From Pinus tabuliformis (taxonomy: Eukaryota; Streptophyta; Pinopsida; Pinales; Pinaceae): DNA of 64,000 bases. The notes beneath the pieces are model-generated. The model made no database searches and was not told the DNA's origin. It was given only the letters and a program-made list of their open reading frames with translations. Made by a program: the position numbers and the translations under genes. Every line of letters begins with the position of its first letter. The stretch's first letter is position 1. This document shows, in pieces, positions 33,037 through 45,899 of the stretch. The DNA lies in the NCBI GenBank assembly GCA_031772625.1, contig CM062819.1:1229989070-1230053069 (forward strand). The letters run 5' to 3'.

Positions 33037-33787
33037 TCCCAACTCTTGGTTGGGAGTCCAAGTCCAAATTTGACACCTAGAAGCTAAGATTCTCTCACCC
33101 CCACTGGACAAAGGTAATTGTAATGACCATTCTAGTAGGAGAGCCACCTTATAGGTGGTGATTGTTGGAAGCAACCACACATCTTCATGCCTTCAAACTC
33201 ATTCTTGTTTCCATCCCTGTTCGTTTGATATATAGATTGTTTGGAAGACCATATTGAAACATAGTTTAGGACTTGTTTGAGGCATAGTTGATCTTCTATG
33301 CTAGAGCCTTTTTCATTGATAGGAATTACTTAAATTAAATTAGTATAAGTTTATTTAGGAAACTACATTGCACCATTGCACGTAGTTTCCACCTGCTAAT
33401 TGTTAATATGAATTTCTTCATCATCCCTTTAGAATTTTAGATTCAACCCTTTCCTAACACCATTGTACATATTATTTGCCCTCAATTTCCTCTCACACAA
33501 CCCCTTACACCTGCTCAGTCAGTTAGGGTCTCTCACCCTAACCCACCTTTTTGGTCTAACTCTTCTTATTCCTATATAAGTTCCTCTTTTTCTAATTCCA
33601 CCAAACCCCAACCCACTAGCATCGCAAGTGATAACCCTAGTAGTAATTTTGGTCCCACTGTGGGTGCCAATAGTGGAGAAGATACCAGTGCTAATCCCAA
33701 TACTAACGTGGGTACTAAACATGGAACCAATGTAGGATCCCCCAACAGAATGAACGTAACCCACTATTTCTCCCCTTCCTAGCCAAC
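33037..33787. other. Presumed leader of the Ty3 remnant
   Basis: No domain recognised. It lies 5' of the gag remnant and contains a run of Asn/Gly/Thr-type codons in one frame near 33640-33750, which may be the worn gag N-terminus. No LTR or PBS was identified. Confidence 0.35.
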
Positions 33788-34190
33788 TTGAATATAGCTA
33801 ATTTAAGCAAACTCATTAACGATCCTCTTCTCCATTATCTTACATGGATCCTAATGCAAAATAAACTTCCCTCAGATATCCCAAAGTTTAAGGGGAACCC
33901 AGGAGAGGACCCTACCAATCTGATCATTTTTTATGTGGTGTTCCTCAAAATCCATCATAGATTTTTCATTTCACTTTTGTCTATTTCAACACACACTAAT
34001 TAGTGTTGTAGAGAAATGGTACATCGACCAACCCCATGATTCTCACTGTGAATTTTCTACCATTGTGAATGCATTCCTTTCTTATTTTCATATAAATTTC
34101 CACCATGATACTGATATCGATATCTTAACCTCCTATCATGAAACCACCACCACCCATGTCATTAATCATATTGCCATAAGCTAGTGCTCC
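33788..34190 (+). pseudogene. Ty3/Gypsy gag remnant
   Basis: The frame starting 33788 reads LPSDIPKFKGNPGEDPTNLI, the start of a Ty3-type gag domain (usually KLPxDIPKFEGKPGEDPxNH). A frameshift moves the continuation to the frame at 33933-34184, with VEKWYIDQP and FSTIVNAFLSYF corresponding to the AAKWYxEL and FxxLxxxFLxxF gag blocks. A worn zinc-knuckle-like stretch (ACFGTCGNYIDKC) follows near 34460. The family resemblance to conifer Ty3 elements is from memory. Confidence 0.7.
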
Positions 34191-35099
34191 ATCCCCTCTG
34201 TCAACGGCACCTCAATCTCCCATGCCTTAGCATGCACCTCCTCAACAAAATCAAGTGTATTCCCAGAAAAATATTACCAATCCCCATAATCTAAAGAAAA
34301 TAAACAAGGGAAAGCTCAAACAAATTCCCAAAATTAGGGAAACCCAGGCAAATAGGGCCAAAATCCTAATACCAACCTAGGAGGAAACTCGAATACCACA
34401 AATCAGTAATAGGGTGACAAACACAAGTAAAACAAGGTTATTCAAATTAACAAGCCTTGTGCATGTTTTGGTACATGTGGTAATTACATAGATAAGTGCC
34501 TTATCTTCCATGAGCTGTGTAGGCTATGGAAAAACCAAGAGACTAGTAAAAGTAGTAACCAACCTCCTTCTACCTTAGCTCCATCCCATTTGAAATTGGT
34601 TGTGTTTAAGAACCCATTCCCTAACTAAGGATACATGGCCACTCATGATGGCCAAAATTCTCCCCTCACTCCACCTCCCAACCAACCTGGAAATGGAAAC
34701 CTATCAAATCCTGATGGGATTATCTAGGCATCAACCTCTCCACTCAGTCGTGTCCATACAGATGTCCACCTAAGACACAGTGGGTGCCTACCAAAGAACC
34801 TCTATCATCAAAAAATGACACCCTACATATCCCTCAAGAAATGGTTGAGGTACCTCCTAATATCACCAAGGAACCAATATGTTGAAATGATACACATTTC
34901 CTTACACATGCTGACCATAACTATAACATTGTACATGGCTTAGCATAGTTTCATTGCATCGTGTCAGTGCTAGAAATACTCTAGACATGTCCTTCACAAC
35001 GAAATTCTCTTCTCTTTTCTTTAGGTGTTGTGGATCCTTCTGAATATTACATGATTTTCTTTGATTTCAATAAGGGTTAATATCATCGTCTCCCCCATC

Positions 35100-35495
35100 T
35101 ATTTCTTTCCAGGTCCTAGTATCCATCAAGAATTTTGTAATCAAGAAATATATAATTGATGAAGGGGAATCCACATGTGTGATTTCCTCCAAGGTCTTGG
35201 AAAATCTTGGATCTCCTAAAATTTTACCATTTATGATCACAATACAATAGTATGATGGTCACCCCTTGTAGATGGAAGGTTTGTATGAGAATTTCCCTAT
35301 CAAGTTAGCTAGAAAGCAAGTCTTAATCAATGTTGAGGTTATTGACACCCCTCTATTTTATAATATCTTGTTAGGACATAGTTTCATGTACACCATGAAG
35401 GTGATATGTTTGTTTACCTATCATACCATGAGCTTCCCCCAATGTGGGAACATTGTCACTATTGACCAACTAATATATTATGATCTAAAGCTTTA
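35100..35495 (+). pseudogene. Ty3/Gypsy aspartic protease remnant
   Basis: Translation reads KNFVIKKYIIDEGESTCVIS, SKVLENLGSPKILP, two stops, then ENFPIKLARKQVLINVEVID, TPLFYNILLGHSFMYTMKVI and GNIVTIDQL. This is the fold of a retroviral-type aspartic protease: a DEGxS sequence where DTGA or DSGA would be expected, then the YNILLGRSW-like block after the flap. The stops at 35248 and 35269 inactivate it. It belongs to the same element as the gag at 33.8 kb. Confidence 0.65.
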
Positions 35496-37300
35496 GATTC
35501 ACCCTAATAATTTTTATTTCCTTTATGGTTAGTGACCATATTGTCTCTTCTCTCAATCAGATCAGTCCTAGGGTCTATAAATACTCTTCTTTACTTCAAG
35601 AATATTATGGACCGTCACTTATTGATACCACACCTAGCACCTCTCAGGTGTGTATGGTGTCTGGATCCCAAGTTGCTTATTACTCTAGGCTATCTTTCCA
35701 GTAGTTACATCCTACCATTCTCCTGCCACTAAGTCAACCCACATAACTAGGGTTTCTCCCCCTAGTGATTATTTATTCAGTAAGATACCTTTCTTATTCC
35801 CACCATCAGAGGTAGTCATCAAGCTTGTAATGGCTACAGTGAGTTTGCCTAACCTCACATTAGGGATCCTAGTTTGGTACCTATATCCTCCTTCTCCAAC
35901 CCCTCCCAAGCACATAAAAATTTATACTTATTTAACTCTTGTCTAACCTATTCTGACGATCCCTTCCATTATTTTATTTCCACTACAACCTAAACTAGAG
36001 TCTAATCTGGTTTTGTAGGAAACTAGAATGGGGGCAAGGCCAAGAATAAGGGGGGCACTGAGAAGGCATCTTAAATTGCAACCACCCAAAATTATACACC
36101 AAAACCTTCACTTACTTGATATTTTCATGATATTCAAGGCCACAACACCAATAACTATCCTCAGCTCCCTTAATTAAGAGATTTTATTAACATAGATGAA
36201 CTTCCTCTAGACCTAATGATACATGAAGTGTAAGTCATTCTCCCTAATTCATCTAAGAAGAATAAGACCTTACACATGAACCACCCATGCACTTTGTATG
36301 AAATATACAGAGATTACTCCCATCACTTCCTTCATCTTCCACATTTTTTGATACACTCATTGTTCTTTGAAAAATCCATGCCCCCTACTTATGGCCTCCA
36401 CACCTTTTTTATGCCAAGGTAGAGAGCTAGGCCACCAATTATAGAGATTGGTCCCCATAATGTGGAGATTGTAGAGAACATCATACATATCCATTATTTG
36501 TCATCATCTATGAGTCGACGGTTTGAAACTCCTCGAGATTATATCATAGTACACATTCGAACATGCCTTTTATGTCTGATGTAGCTTCAGTCTCAACATT
36601 GGTGGAACTTCAGTCCACTAGTCCTCAATATATCTCTTTAGACATCGTGCATGTGAACCATGTCTCCCATGATGATGATTTGGATAAGTCTTCATCATCT
36701 ATGTCATGTACTCCTTTTCATTCTCAAATTCTAGTCTTCCACTACGATGAGCACATTATCATGAGTCCCTTACCACACCAGATTATACATGGGATGGTAT
36801 GCATCATAGTTCCTATTTCTTACCCCAACAACCAAGTCCCTTTAACCAATACTCTATGAAATCAAAAGACTTAATTAATAATAAAATAGATTAGTTTAAT
36901 ATCCCCTTACATGGAACCCAAAAATTCATACCACATCCAACTCGTGGTTCTTACATTGTTGAACACTTTTTGGGTAAGAGGACATATATTTTTGAGGGTC
37001 CAAAAGGAGAAATTCTCCTCAACCTTCATATTTCATCTGGAATTGTTGATTTTCATAACATAATTCTTCTTCATCTTGAAGAAATAACAGAGTCCCATGC
37101 CGCTATATATCACCATGGGGATGATCCACCTAATGATTCTTACATCTTACCTCAATAACCTAGTCCCTTAGAAAATATTGTTGTTTAGTCCTAGTCTCAT
37201 TTGGGTAAGGATTTTTTCACTATGTCCAAGCAACTATTTTGTTTGGTGACACCTATTTATGAACCCAAACATTTATTCCCTTTGACTCACATATGTAGTA
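35496..37300 (+). pseudogene. Worn pol spacer of the Ty3 remnant
   Basis: Short open stretches (36563-36859 with SPQYISLDIVHVNHVSHDDD, 36970-37158 with VDFHNIILLHLEEITESHAA) continue in the same direction after protease but have no catalytic motif. They may be the poorly conserved region before reverse transcriptase; the reverse transcriptase itself was not found. Confidence 0.35.
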
Positions 37301-39835
37301 TCATGTAATATTTCCACTCCACCATTGCCTTTCTCCCACTATATTCATCCCTTATTTCCATAAGAAGGTAGCTAGAATAAATAAGATGGAGACAAAACCA
37401 ACCATAGCAATATGAATAATCATATTATGTATACCATCACATAAAATCATCATCAAAAAATTGTTTAGAGTCCACTACTCTAGATACATCTAACATGTCC
37501 ATAGCATGTTAAAACTCAGAGGCATATATGCCCCCTATCTAATCCTCCTCCAATGGAGGGTTCAATGTAAAAAAAAGAACATCATTTGTAAATATACACT
37601 CCTATTGAATATGTGTATCACTTCCATTTGGGGAATTACCTTATCATGCTACATACACAACCATCATGGGGCATCATTCCCACCTTTACATACCTAGTCA
37701 ATCCCCTCCATCATCATCTGGTGGGGTGAAGCATCTCATCCTTGGGGGCATGATGGTCCCTTTGGATAATTTTCTATTTAATCATTATTTAATCTCATCC
37801 TAGGCCCCAAAGGTCTAGGTAAGGTATATTACCCTCTCATTGACTTGGTAGTCTGTCCTACTGGTCTCTCTATGATTCCATTTACATATTGCATATTTTG
37901 GATAATCGATATCATATATTGAACTATTATAATATTTGTGATACCTCATTTCCCACATGTTCCACATATTTGACTTGGTGTGGGGGATGAATCTATACCT
38001 CCTTTTGTAGTTTGTCTCTTCACCCTTTCTTGCCTTAATTTTCACCAAGAAAAACTTTTCCAAGAAGTATTAAGGAACTTGTCATTGGCCCCTTTGGCCC
38101 TTCCTACACAAGTTTAGACAAGTAAGGTCACCTCCCTAAAATTTGTGGATCCAAATTCCATTAGTTGGTTTGTCTGCAAAAAGCTCGACAATATTTAGGG
38201 CCTCCTCTTACTCTCCAATCTCTCCAACAAGCCAATGCACAAATGACTTGGAATTGGAGGGAAAATTCCTTTTATAGAAAAATCCACAATTTTTTACTAG
38301 TCATTAAAAGCTTATACTAACTACATTTGATGAATTGTAAGCACCATTGTAAATCTCTTATCGAGCCCTCAAACAAGTCTTCCTTAGTTTTCCAATTTGA
38401 TACTTAATTAGGAAGCCATTTTTTCCATGAGGTGTAAAGTCCCCTTCTTTACAAATCAAATTTCTCCATATTTTTCACTCTTACTCTAACACCACCTTGT
38501 ATTTATACCTATTGAATCATGTGTGGAATTTCATTATGAGAAAAAAACTTCTACTCATGTTTATAAGGTCTCCTTTGGGCCTATTCCCTATGGCATTTCA
38601 CATATAAATATCATCACTACATTCATTTCATTTTCCTACCATTTTTTAGACATCATCTTAAGTAACCCCACACTTTGATAAATGTACCAACTCATCATCT
38701 CTTGCATTTACTATCTATCAAGTGTTAGATCCTTCCTCACATGGGCACTCCAACACCATCACCCCTTTGCATTTCAGTGCCCATCTCATTCAATCCCCTT
38801 TGTATTGGGAGTTTCACTTGTCTTTATACTAGATCTAGCATCATTTTCATAATGATAACCCATGTCCCCATAGACTCCCCCCTCCCATAACTTGTTGGTT
38901 TACTATGAGAGGGACTTGTGCCACTTGTACTTTGTTGAGTTAGTGGTAGCAACAATGAGACACCATTTTCCAAAGCATCAAATATGAGACATCCTTATGT
39001 CTCGTGGAGTCCATTCATAACCACATTGAGTCTTCTTACAGTATCTCAGCCCTTTTGTGTGTCATACCTATCTTATATTGTTGAGATTTTACCTCCAAAT
39101 GTCTTATTTTTTTATTGATATGTCTTTGAAAATCCTTTGTCTGAGTGATTGATTGTTCCCTACGGAATTTGTGGGATCTTGTACATTATGCTTTGACTAG
39201 GGAAGTTGTAAGTCTGCCCATCAAACCACTCTTTTCCCACATTCATGTTAGTCTCTTTTAGTTAAATCATACTATGTCCTCATACATTTGTTGAGGACTC
39301 CTCATTTCCTTAGCTTTGGCGAGCCTTGGTCTATTGACTTAAGCACATGCATTATAGGGGAGTGGCCTAGAGGACATTGTACCTTGGATCCATTTTACCT
39401 TTGGTGGGTGCCTTGAATCAAGCAAAGGGATACCTTAGTGCCCTTTGACTCAGTTTTTTCTTGTGTGCTCCACTTAAACTCATTATCACATGGTTGATAA
39501 TCGTACACTTGATGGTCCAATGCTTAAGTATATTGTAGCAACATTCACTGGACGTGTGCGATGTTTCCAGAACTCAGGAGGGGGTTTCCCTTTAGGTAGT
39601 TGTTGTGGCCAGCAACACCCCCCCCCCCTTGTTCATTTAAGTGTTGTCCAAAATACTAAATGAATGGGTACCCTTGGTTAAATTTTAAAGAAAAAATGCA
39701 AGAGTTTCCTTTCTTCAAAATAAGGTTACCATCGTAAGCTTAGAAAGGTCTTTTGAATATTTTTTTAAACTAAGTCTATGATAAGGGAAATGTCTTTAAA
39801 GCCGCGTTGCAAAAAAAGATAGGAAATGCCTCCAT
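37301..39835. other. Gene-free stretch
   Basis: No domain recognised on either strand. It includes a C10 run at about 39620. It may contain the decayed 3' half of the Ty3 element, but no LTR pair was seen. Confidence 0.4.
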
Positions 39836-40100
39836 TTCTCTATAATATCGGTATGCGCAAGACTCTCGTGTTAAGCATAATATCGCATCGCAATAAAGTG
39901 ATACTCTTAAGAAAAAACTTCAAGATTTTCCGATCTGCGATAACGCCGATCGCAAGATCGCATATCGCAGAAATGAGCTGGCAAGATTCGGCAAACTTTA
40001 AACTTCTGCGACCTGCGATGTTGCGATCGCTGCGATATTATGTTCGCGCGATCTGCGATGGTGCGATTTGCGATGGCGCGATCTGCAATGCTACGTAAGC
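39836..40100. repeat. TGCGAT/ATCGCA-rich block
   Basis: At least fifteen copies of TGCGAT or its complement ATCGCA are packed into about 260 bases (for example GCGATCTGCGATGGTGCGAT near 40050). The block is much richer in CpG than its surroundings. It ends about 220 bases before the reading frame at 40386. Confidence 0.75.
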
Positions 40101-40385
40101 AAATCATAAATCACTTCATCACGAATCTTTCGGGCACGCTATTCAAAGAAAAGCCACTTACCATAATCTGACTCAAGATCATGCGTTTTTAATGATAGTA
40201 AATGAATTAGTTGTCAGCTATTAAATGAAATGAGGACGCGTGCTTTTGTAAAGAATTACTTCACATAAGGTGGCATATTTGATATATCTGTTGCATTTAA
40301 AACTCTCCCATCACCTTTCTTGATCAGTCATTTCCATTTCACTCGTAATCTGCAGGAACGAAGAGCTAAGACGATTCAAAGCGAA

Positions 40386-41639
40386 ATGCAGGAAGAAATG
40401 GGAAAGAAAAATAAAGCTCAAGGCTCTGAGGCGAAGGAAAAGACGAAGGAGATGGCGCCTTTGTATACAGACACAGCCTGTAACAGAGACGCAGGGATAT
40501 CGACATGGGAGAGCATGTACAGGCTGCTTGAAGAAGAAAATCCTAGAATAATGAAAGTTAATGCTGTCGCGGGCTCACAACGCTCTTCCGAGGTGTCCTT
40601 AGAGGAGATAGCATGTTCATTTCTTCACCGGATAGCAGCAAGGCCCAAAATTCTACCATATATGGATATGATCAAGTGGATACTTGACAATGCAGAGATG
40701 AAAAACAGACAATTCAAGGTTCAAGGACATGGGCTCATCGGATCATTCGCTGCGCAAGATTTAAAGCTTATGTATCATCTTCCTGAACCGCAGGCGACTT
40801 ACAATGCACAATTCGTTAAGAAATTTGCGGCAGAAAACCCAAACCTAGCGAAGACCACCAGAGATTGGTCCAGAAAAGAGGAGCCGCTCAAAAAGGACAA
40901 AAACGGTATGTACAACACTAGTTCCCTCACCTCTCCATATTGTTTCACTGCGGCCATGCTTTGTAGATTATTTGCGATGCCGGATATCAATAAGTTTTCG
41001 TCTGAATGGCTACCATTAATAGATGCTGCCACAAATGCTGATATTATGGATTGGGCCAAGATCTTTTCTGATAATCTATACATGGCTATTATCAATTACC
41101 GGTCTGAAAGATCATTGTCTCAAAGGATCTATCCTCCTTTTTATCTGTCTGCTTATGTTATGGATTCTATTTGTTATGTGTCTAAATTTCCCACTATGGG
41201 TTGGAAATGGACTACCCAGGACCCATTACCTATCCATATTTACCATAAGGTGTTATGGGATTCTCAGTTCGTCCCACACTTCTACCAGATTTGTCACGGG
41301 CTTATCTTACCCTTGTATAGAATGATGTATGAAGAGACCACCCCGGGATACCTACCAAATAAGCTACGATTGGAAGCAGAATGGAAGCAGAAGGCACATG
41401 AAAAGGGAAAAGCGATCCAAGCATTAAACAGGTTGAATTGGGAGTGTTACTGGGCATACTTGGTCAAGCCGCATAGTCAATGGATGACTGTGAAATGCAT
41501 CATAAACGCGGCCGAAAAAGTAGTGCCAGCTCTCATAGATTCTGTTTTCGCAGCCCAGCTCAGTGCAGAAGTCAGCCAGCCGACTCTCCTCAAGCCCATG
41601 ATGAACACTTGCAGCTTTAAAGACCAAGTTCAGAAGTAG
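40386..41639 (+). CDS. Uncharacterised 417-residue protein, intact reading frame
   Basis: The frame is open from 40320, but its first codons are TTG and no ATG occurs until 40386, which I take as the start. The text CACTCGTAATCTGCAG just before could be a splice acceptor, so an upstream exon is possible. The protein starts with a basic, Lys/Glu-rich segment (about 35 residues), has no signal peptide or membrane segment, and contains a Trp/Tyr/Pro-rich middle (LYHLPEPQ-like block, TSPYCFTAAMLCRLFAMPD, YPPFYLSAYVMDSICYV, FPTMGWKWTTQDPLPIHIYH). No catalytic motif was recognised. I have an impression of related repetitive ORFs in gymnosperm DNA, so it may be gag-like or transposon-borne, but this is unverified. 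Its intactness among dead elements is striking. Confidence 0.55.
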   Translation: MQEEMGKKNKAQGSEAKEKTKEMAPLYTDTACNRDAGISTWESMYRLLEEENPRIMKVNAVAGSQRSSEVSLEEIACSFLHRIAARPKILPYMDMIKWILDNAEMKNRQFKVQGHGLIGSFAAQDLKLMYHLPEPQATYNAQFVKKFAAENPNLAKTTRDWSRKEEPLKKDKNGMYNTSSLTSPYCFTAAMLCRLFAMPDINKFSSEWLPLIDAATNADIMDWAKIFSDNLYMAIINYRSERSLSQRIYPPFYLSAYVMDSICYVSKFPTMGWKWTTQDPLPIHIYHKVLWDSQFVPHFYQICHGLILPLYRMMYEETTPGYLPNKLRLEAEWKQKAHEKGKAIQALNRLNWECYWAYLVKPHSQWMTVKCIINAAEKVVPALIDSVFAAQLSAEVSQPTLLKPMMNTCSFKDQVQK

Positions 41640-43237
41640 CCTTATTTTAGAATGTTGTTTTTTTCTTTTAAATTAGATTAGAAAAAGGACGGTCATTTGA
41701 AAACTGCATCCTAAATTTTGTAAAAAAACTATTATTAGAATTAGGAAGTAGTATTTTAACCCTTCTCATGCATTTGGAGAAGGGTCCAGAAATTTGTGAA
41801 AAACTTGTCCTCGGAACATGCACTTCTGCACCCTCAGAGGAGTTTTGATGAATGGATGGATCGAGATTTATTAATGTTTGCATTTTAATGTCTCCTACTG
41901 ATGTTGCACTTTTGTACTCTTAGTAGATGTTAGAACAAGTAGAGATAAATCATTTTTGCTTGAAGCTTATGGGTAGGATTAGTCATAAATGGTACTTTTA
42001 TCTCTTGGCCATTTCTACTTATATTCTTAAAGTGATATACAGTTTTCAGTTGTTTATATGTTACTGCATGAATGTATGAGTTACCATTTGGCACTTCTGT
42101 ACGGTGGAGCCATTTATTTATGTTTGATATATGAATAACTTATTATGCGATATGCTGTTCACAACTGTTTTGCCTAACTTTTTATGCAAAGTGGTTTATC
42201 TTAATTGATTTCTATTCTTATGATAGCTGAATGATCTTGATTACCAGTTATTGTTTGAAATCTCTTTAGATCGCATAATAGAAGAAATACACCCGGGTTA
42301 GCATAGATTAGATGTGTTGTTTCTCATTAGATTACAATAGCATAGAGTTAGTTTAGAAGTTTGAATTAAATTAGCTTTAAGTACTCTTAGATCAACATCA
42401 TCCAACTCTACACACACACACACCCTTAAATTGGGAAACTGGTCCCATTATCCCCAGTCGGACCCGCTATACCAAATGGATAAGGAGCTGCCAACCAAGG
42501 TCCGGACCGGGTGGGTATCCCCCTTGTTGTCGACCCGATTTTCGGGGCTTCAACAGTAGTATTGTGCATGCCAACCTTTCAATAGTTCATGATACAACCT
42601 AAAATATAGAGTAGTATATTTTATTAGCTCAATTTTAGTTGTTGTTAGATCCCACAACATGAGCCTCTCTTTAGTTGTTTTATTCAAATCTTTAGAGCCC
42701 CTTCCTGTTTAGCAGGGCTTCTCTAATTGAGTTCACTCCCTCTCATCAACATGGGGGAATTTGGTACTATGCATCCAACTCATCGTTAATTATTGTAACA
42801 ATCATGGCCCTTTTGTTTTAGACACGTGTATATGGGACTATGTACTTCATTGTATCACTTTCTAACCATTGATGTTAACATATTGATGTACTATATATTC
42901 TTTTTCTCAAACCCACTATTTTGGGCACATCATTATTTTACTCAATTATTTTAGTCGTTATAGGTATGCCTCCCTTGCCTCATTGAGATCGTGTAGACCC
43001 ACTTGAAGACTGTTGTTTGATGAGTGGTAACCACCTCCTCTTCATGTGGCTTGGATATTTGCAATAGTCACTCACCCTATCTCTCTCCATGACCACCTTA
43101 TGTGTCTAGTGGAATAAAACTACAATGTATTTCAGTCATATGTTGTGCTCTTAACACTCATACATTGGGGGGTAATCTTTTATCACAAAAAAAAATCATC
43201 GCCTAGCCAAAATCATTATGTGGATCGAAATGTGGCA
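41640..43237. other. Gene-free stretch with an (AC)n run and a GC-rich patch
   Basis: An (AC)n microsatellite lies at about 42410-42423. It is followed by an unusually GC-rich patch at 42435-42555 (GTCCGGACCGGGTGGGTATC) in otherwise AT-rich DNA. If the ORF at 40386 belongs to an element, this patch might mark its 3' end; no terminal repeats were found. Confidence 0.4.
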
Positions 43238-44270
43238 TGTTAGAATTAGTTTTACACATTAAAACCCACTTTCACCTAAGGAAATAACCTAAGGAACCAC
43301 TTTTCCTAGGTTATTTCGGTAAATTAACCCCACTTACATGATAATAACCCATAAATTAAATAATTTAATGTTATTCTCATAATTTTACCCATTTACCTTA
43401 AAATAATTTAATAAATTTTCACTCACATTTTTTGTTTCCATATGAATAATTCAATAAATCATTTATTTATTGATTATTTCTTAATCTTTTAAACATTCTC
43501 ATACAAATCATTATTTATAGAAAAATGATAGCTTAGTTTATCCTCTGAGCTAGAAGTAATTTAATAAACCCATTGTTTATTAATTATTTTTAACTATTTT
43601 ATCCATTTTCATTAATTAACTCAATAAATCAATATTTTTGAGTTATTTACCTTAATAAAGGTTATTGACCATTATTTTTAACATTTTTCTCTTACAAATA
43701 ATAATTAAATTACAAATTAGTTAGATCTTGATTTGGTCCAACAAATATTTTATTATATTTGACCTCGTCAAATCTAGCTAGCAATATTATAAATAGAGAA
43801 GTTTTCCTCCTCGTTTTTCATGATCCATTTTCATTACCAACCTATGATCCTATAACTCTTGAGCTTTCTCCACTAGGAGCTCTCCACTTTTTTCTTCTTT
43901 GTACTTTTGGATCATTCTATACTTTGGATAGAGGGAACCACACAAACTACAACAAAGATTATTTATGAACCCTCCCAGGGAGGAGGTCCTTTGAGCCACA
44001 CTCAAGTGGAGCTTCAACACCCGGTGAAATAGTAATAATAAAATTCTTATTTGGGTTATTGGAGTACTTGCATATGTTATATAGTTGCATATTTTTATGT
44101 TTCTCTGTTTTGGTATTTTATGTGGATCTTATGAACAAGTATATTAATATGGTCCACTCATAGGCTTTATATCTAAATCCTCATTATTCCTCATTTGACT
44201 ACTAGCAACCCATAGAAAAATTATTTTTTCTAACTTTTGTGCAGAAAGACATCCAACAACAATTATTATT
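43238..44270 (+). repeat. LTR-like sequence with a TATA box
   Basis: The stretch begins TGTTAGAATTAG, is very AT-rich upstream of a TATAAATAG box at 43788-43796, and then turns into a pyrimidine-rich leader. It ends near ATCCAACA at 44270, with TTCTAAC shortly before. This suits a solo LTR with a promoter. No target duplication was found, so the ends are uncertain, and a degraded gene promoter is the alternative. Confidence 0.35.
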
Positions 44271-45899
44271 TTCTTGTTCAATGTGATCCTGGTAAACTAT
44301 GTTGTCAAGTAGCAATTCCATAAGAGGATGTGGATATTGCCTTCTTCTTCTAGGAATAATTTCTTCTTAACATAGAAACAATTCTTTATTGTCATTACAT
44401 GTGTTTACCAACACTTTTTCTATGCAACAGTAACACTTGAGTGACCTTCTTGGTGTGCAATCATAACACCTTATGCCCAAATCATTTAATGAATCCTACA
44501 CTTGTATGGCTATAGGATATACTCATTAATAGGATGTAGTATTTAGGATGAGGGAAGGCCTCAAGATTTGGACAATACAAGGATGAGGAACTATCATTGA
44601 CCTCCCTACACCAATATCCAACACATCTCCATGAAGATAAAATTATTCTACAAGAATATAGTTAACAATTGGAATGGAGCTTCATTGGTTGTTGAGATCA
44701 ACCCAATGCTTATTTCTTATATACCATCTCTTGTCATAGCTAATTCATCATCTAAGTGAGACTCTAATCCTATCAATTATTCATCTAAATGACCCTCTCC
44801 TAATTATACAAGTTTCACTTTGCATTTGTCTTAGTCTGCCTTGAAAATGGTGAGGAGCCTTGATGTTTATCATATTTTTTCTTTAGCAAAGTGTTTATAG
44901 GTGCAAATGTCTTACTAGAAATATAAAGGATCCAACCCAAGAAAAAGGCCCAATTATACTCTCCCCTATTTGGGATAGTTGGCCCAATTATACTCTCCAC
45001 TATTTGGGATAGTTGAATTCTTTAAATCAATAGTCTTATAACCAATTTTAGTTGGATTTAACAAATAAATTAAATAATAAATAAACTAATTTTCCCTTCG
45101 ACACATGAATTTTAGGAGAGCTACAAACTCAAAGAAACCTATCATCTAGGAAACATGGCTTAGTCCAAATCTATCGAAATATAGAATCACAAAATATGTT
45201 AGATCACTAAACAAGAAATACTAAATTAATTGACTAAAAAAAGTAACTAGTATATTATAAGGTACTAAGAGAAAAATTGCAGCTATTTCAATATGTAAAG
45301 GAACATGAGCATGTACAGAATAATATGAATGTATATAGTTCCCCACCACATATATTCATAAAGTTGTAGTCTGGAAAATTTCTTATACAAAATAGGGGGC
45401 ATGACTATATTCTTGATTAATTTGCCTAATTTCTTAGTTATAAGAAAATAAAATATTTTATAATCTTTAAGTGAAACCAATACACATAGAATAGTCCAAA
45501 AGTATATGTATCTTCTCTGTAGAAATTTGGCCAAAATGGCTTCTCAACATTAAGAATTTCTCAAAAACATTTCGTCTAAAATTGTACCATTGGTCTGTGA
45601 ATCACCAAAAATTCCAAACCTTCTTCTTTTGCAGTCATTGCCAATTTTTATAATTCATCTAATGAGATGGATAGGAACAACTGAATGACTCTGACATGCA
45701 ATTGACCAAAGTAAATGACTTTGACATGCATGTTGTCTTTATGACTGCGTGGACCTCCCAGTGGTCATGGATTTTTTTTTTCTTAGCATAGAGTGGAAAC
45801 ATATATTCCATTTCCAATTCACATTTTTACATGTTCCAAGAAATTAATTCAATTTCATTTTTGGAAACCATCTGAAAAGATATTAATTAAGAGCTTCTT
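44271..45899. other. Gene-free stretch
   Basis: AT-rich DNA with no domain. It contains a 34-bp tandem duplication at 44947-45014 (GGCCCAATTATACTCTCC...ATTTGGGATAGTT twice, one mismatch). Confidence 0.5.

Noticed and set aside
42435-42555. GC-rich patch as a CpG island promoter
   Set aside because: It is too short and has no downstream gene; it could equally be the edge of an unknown repeat.
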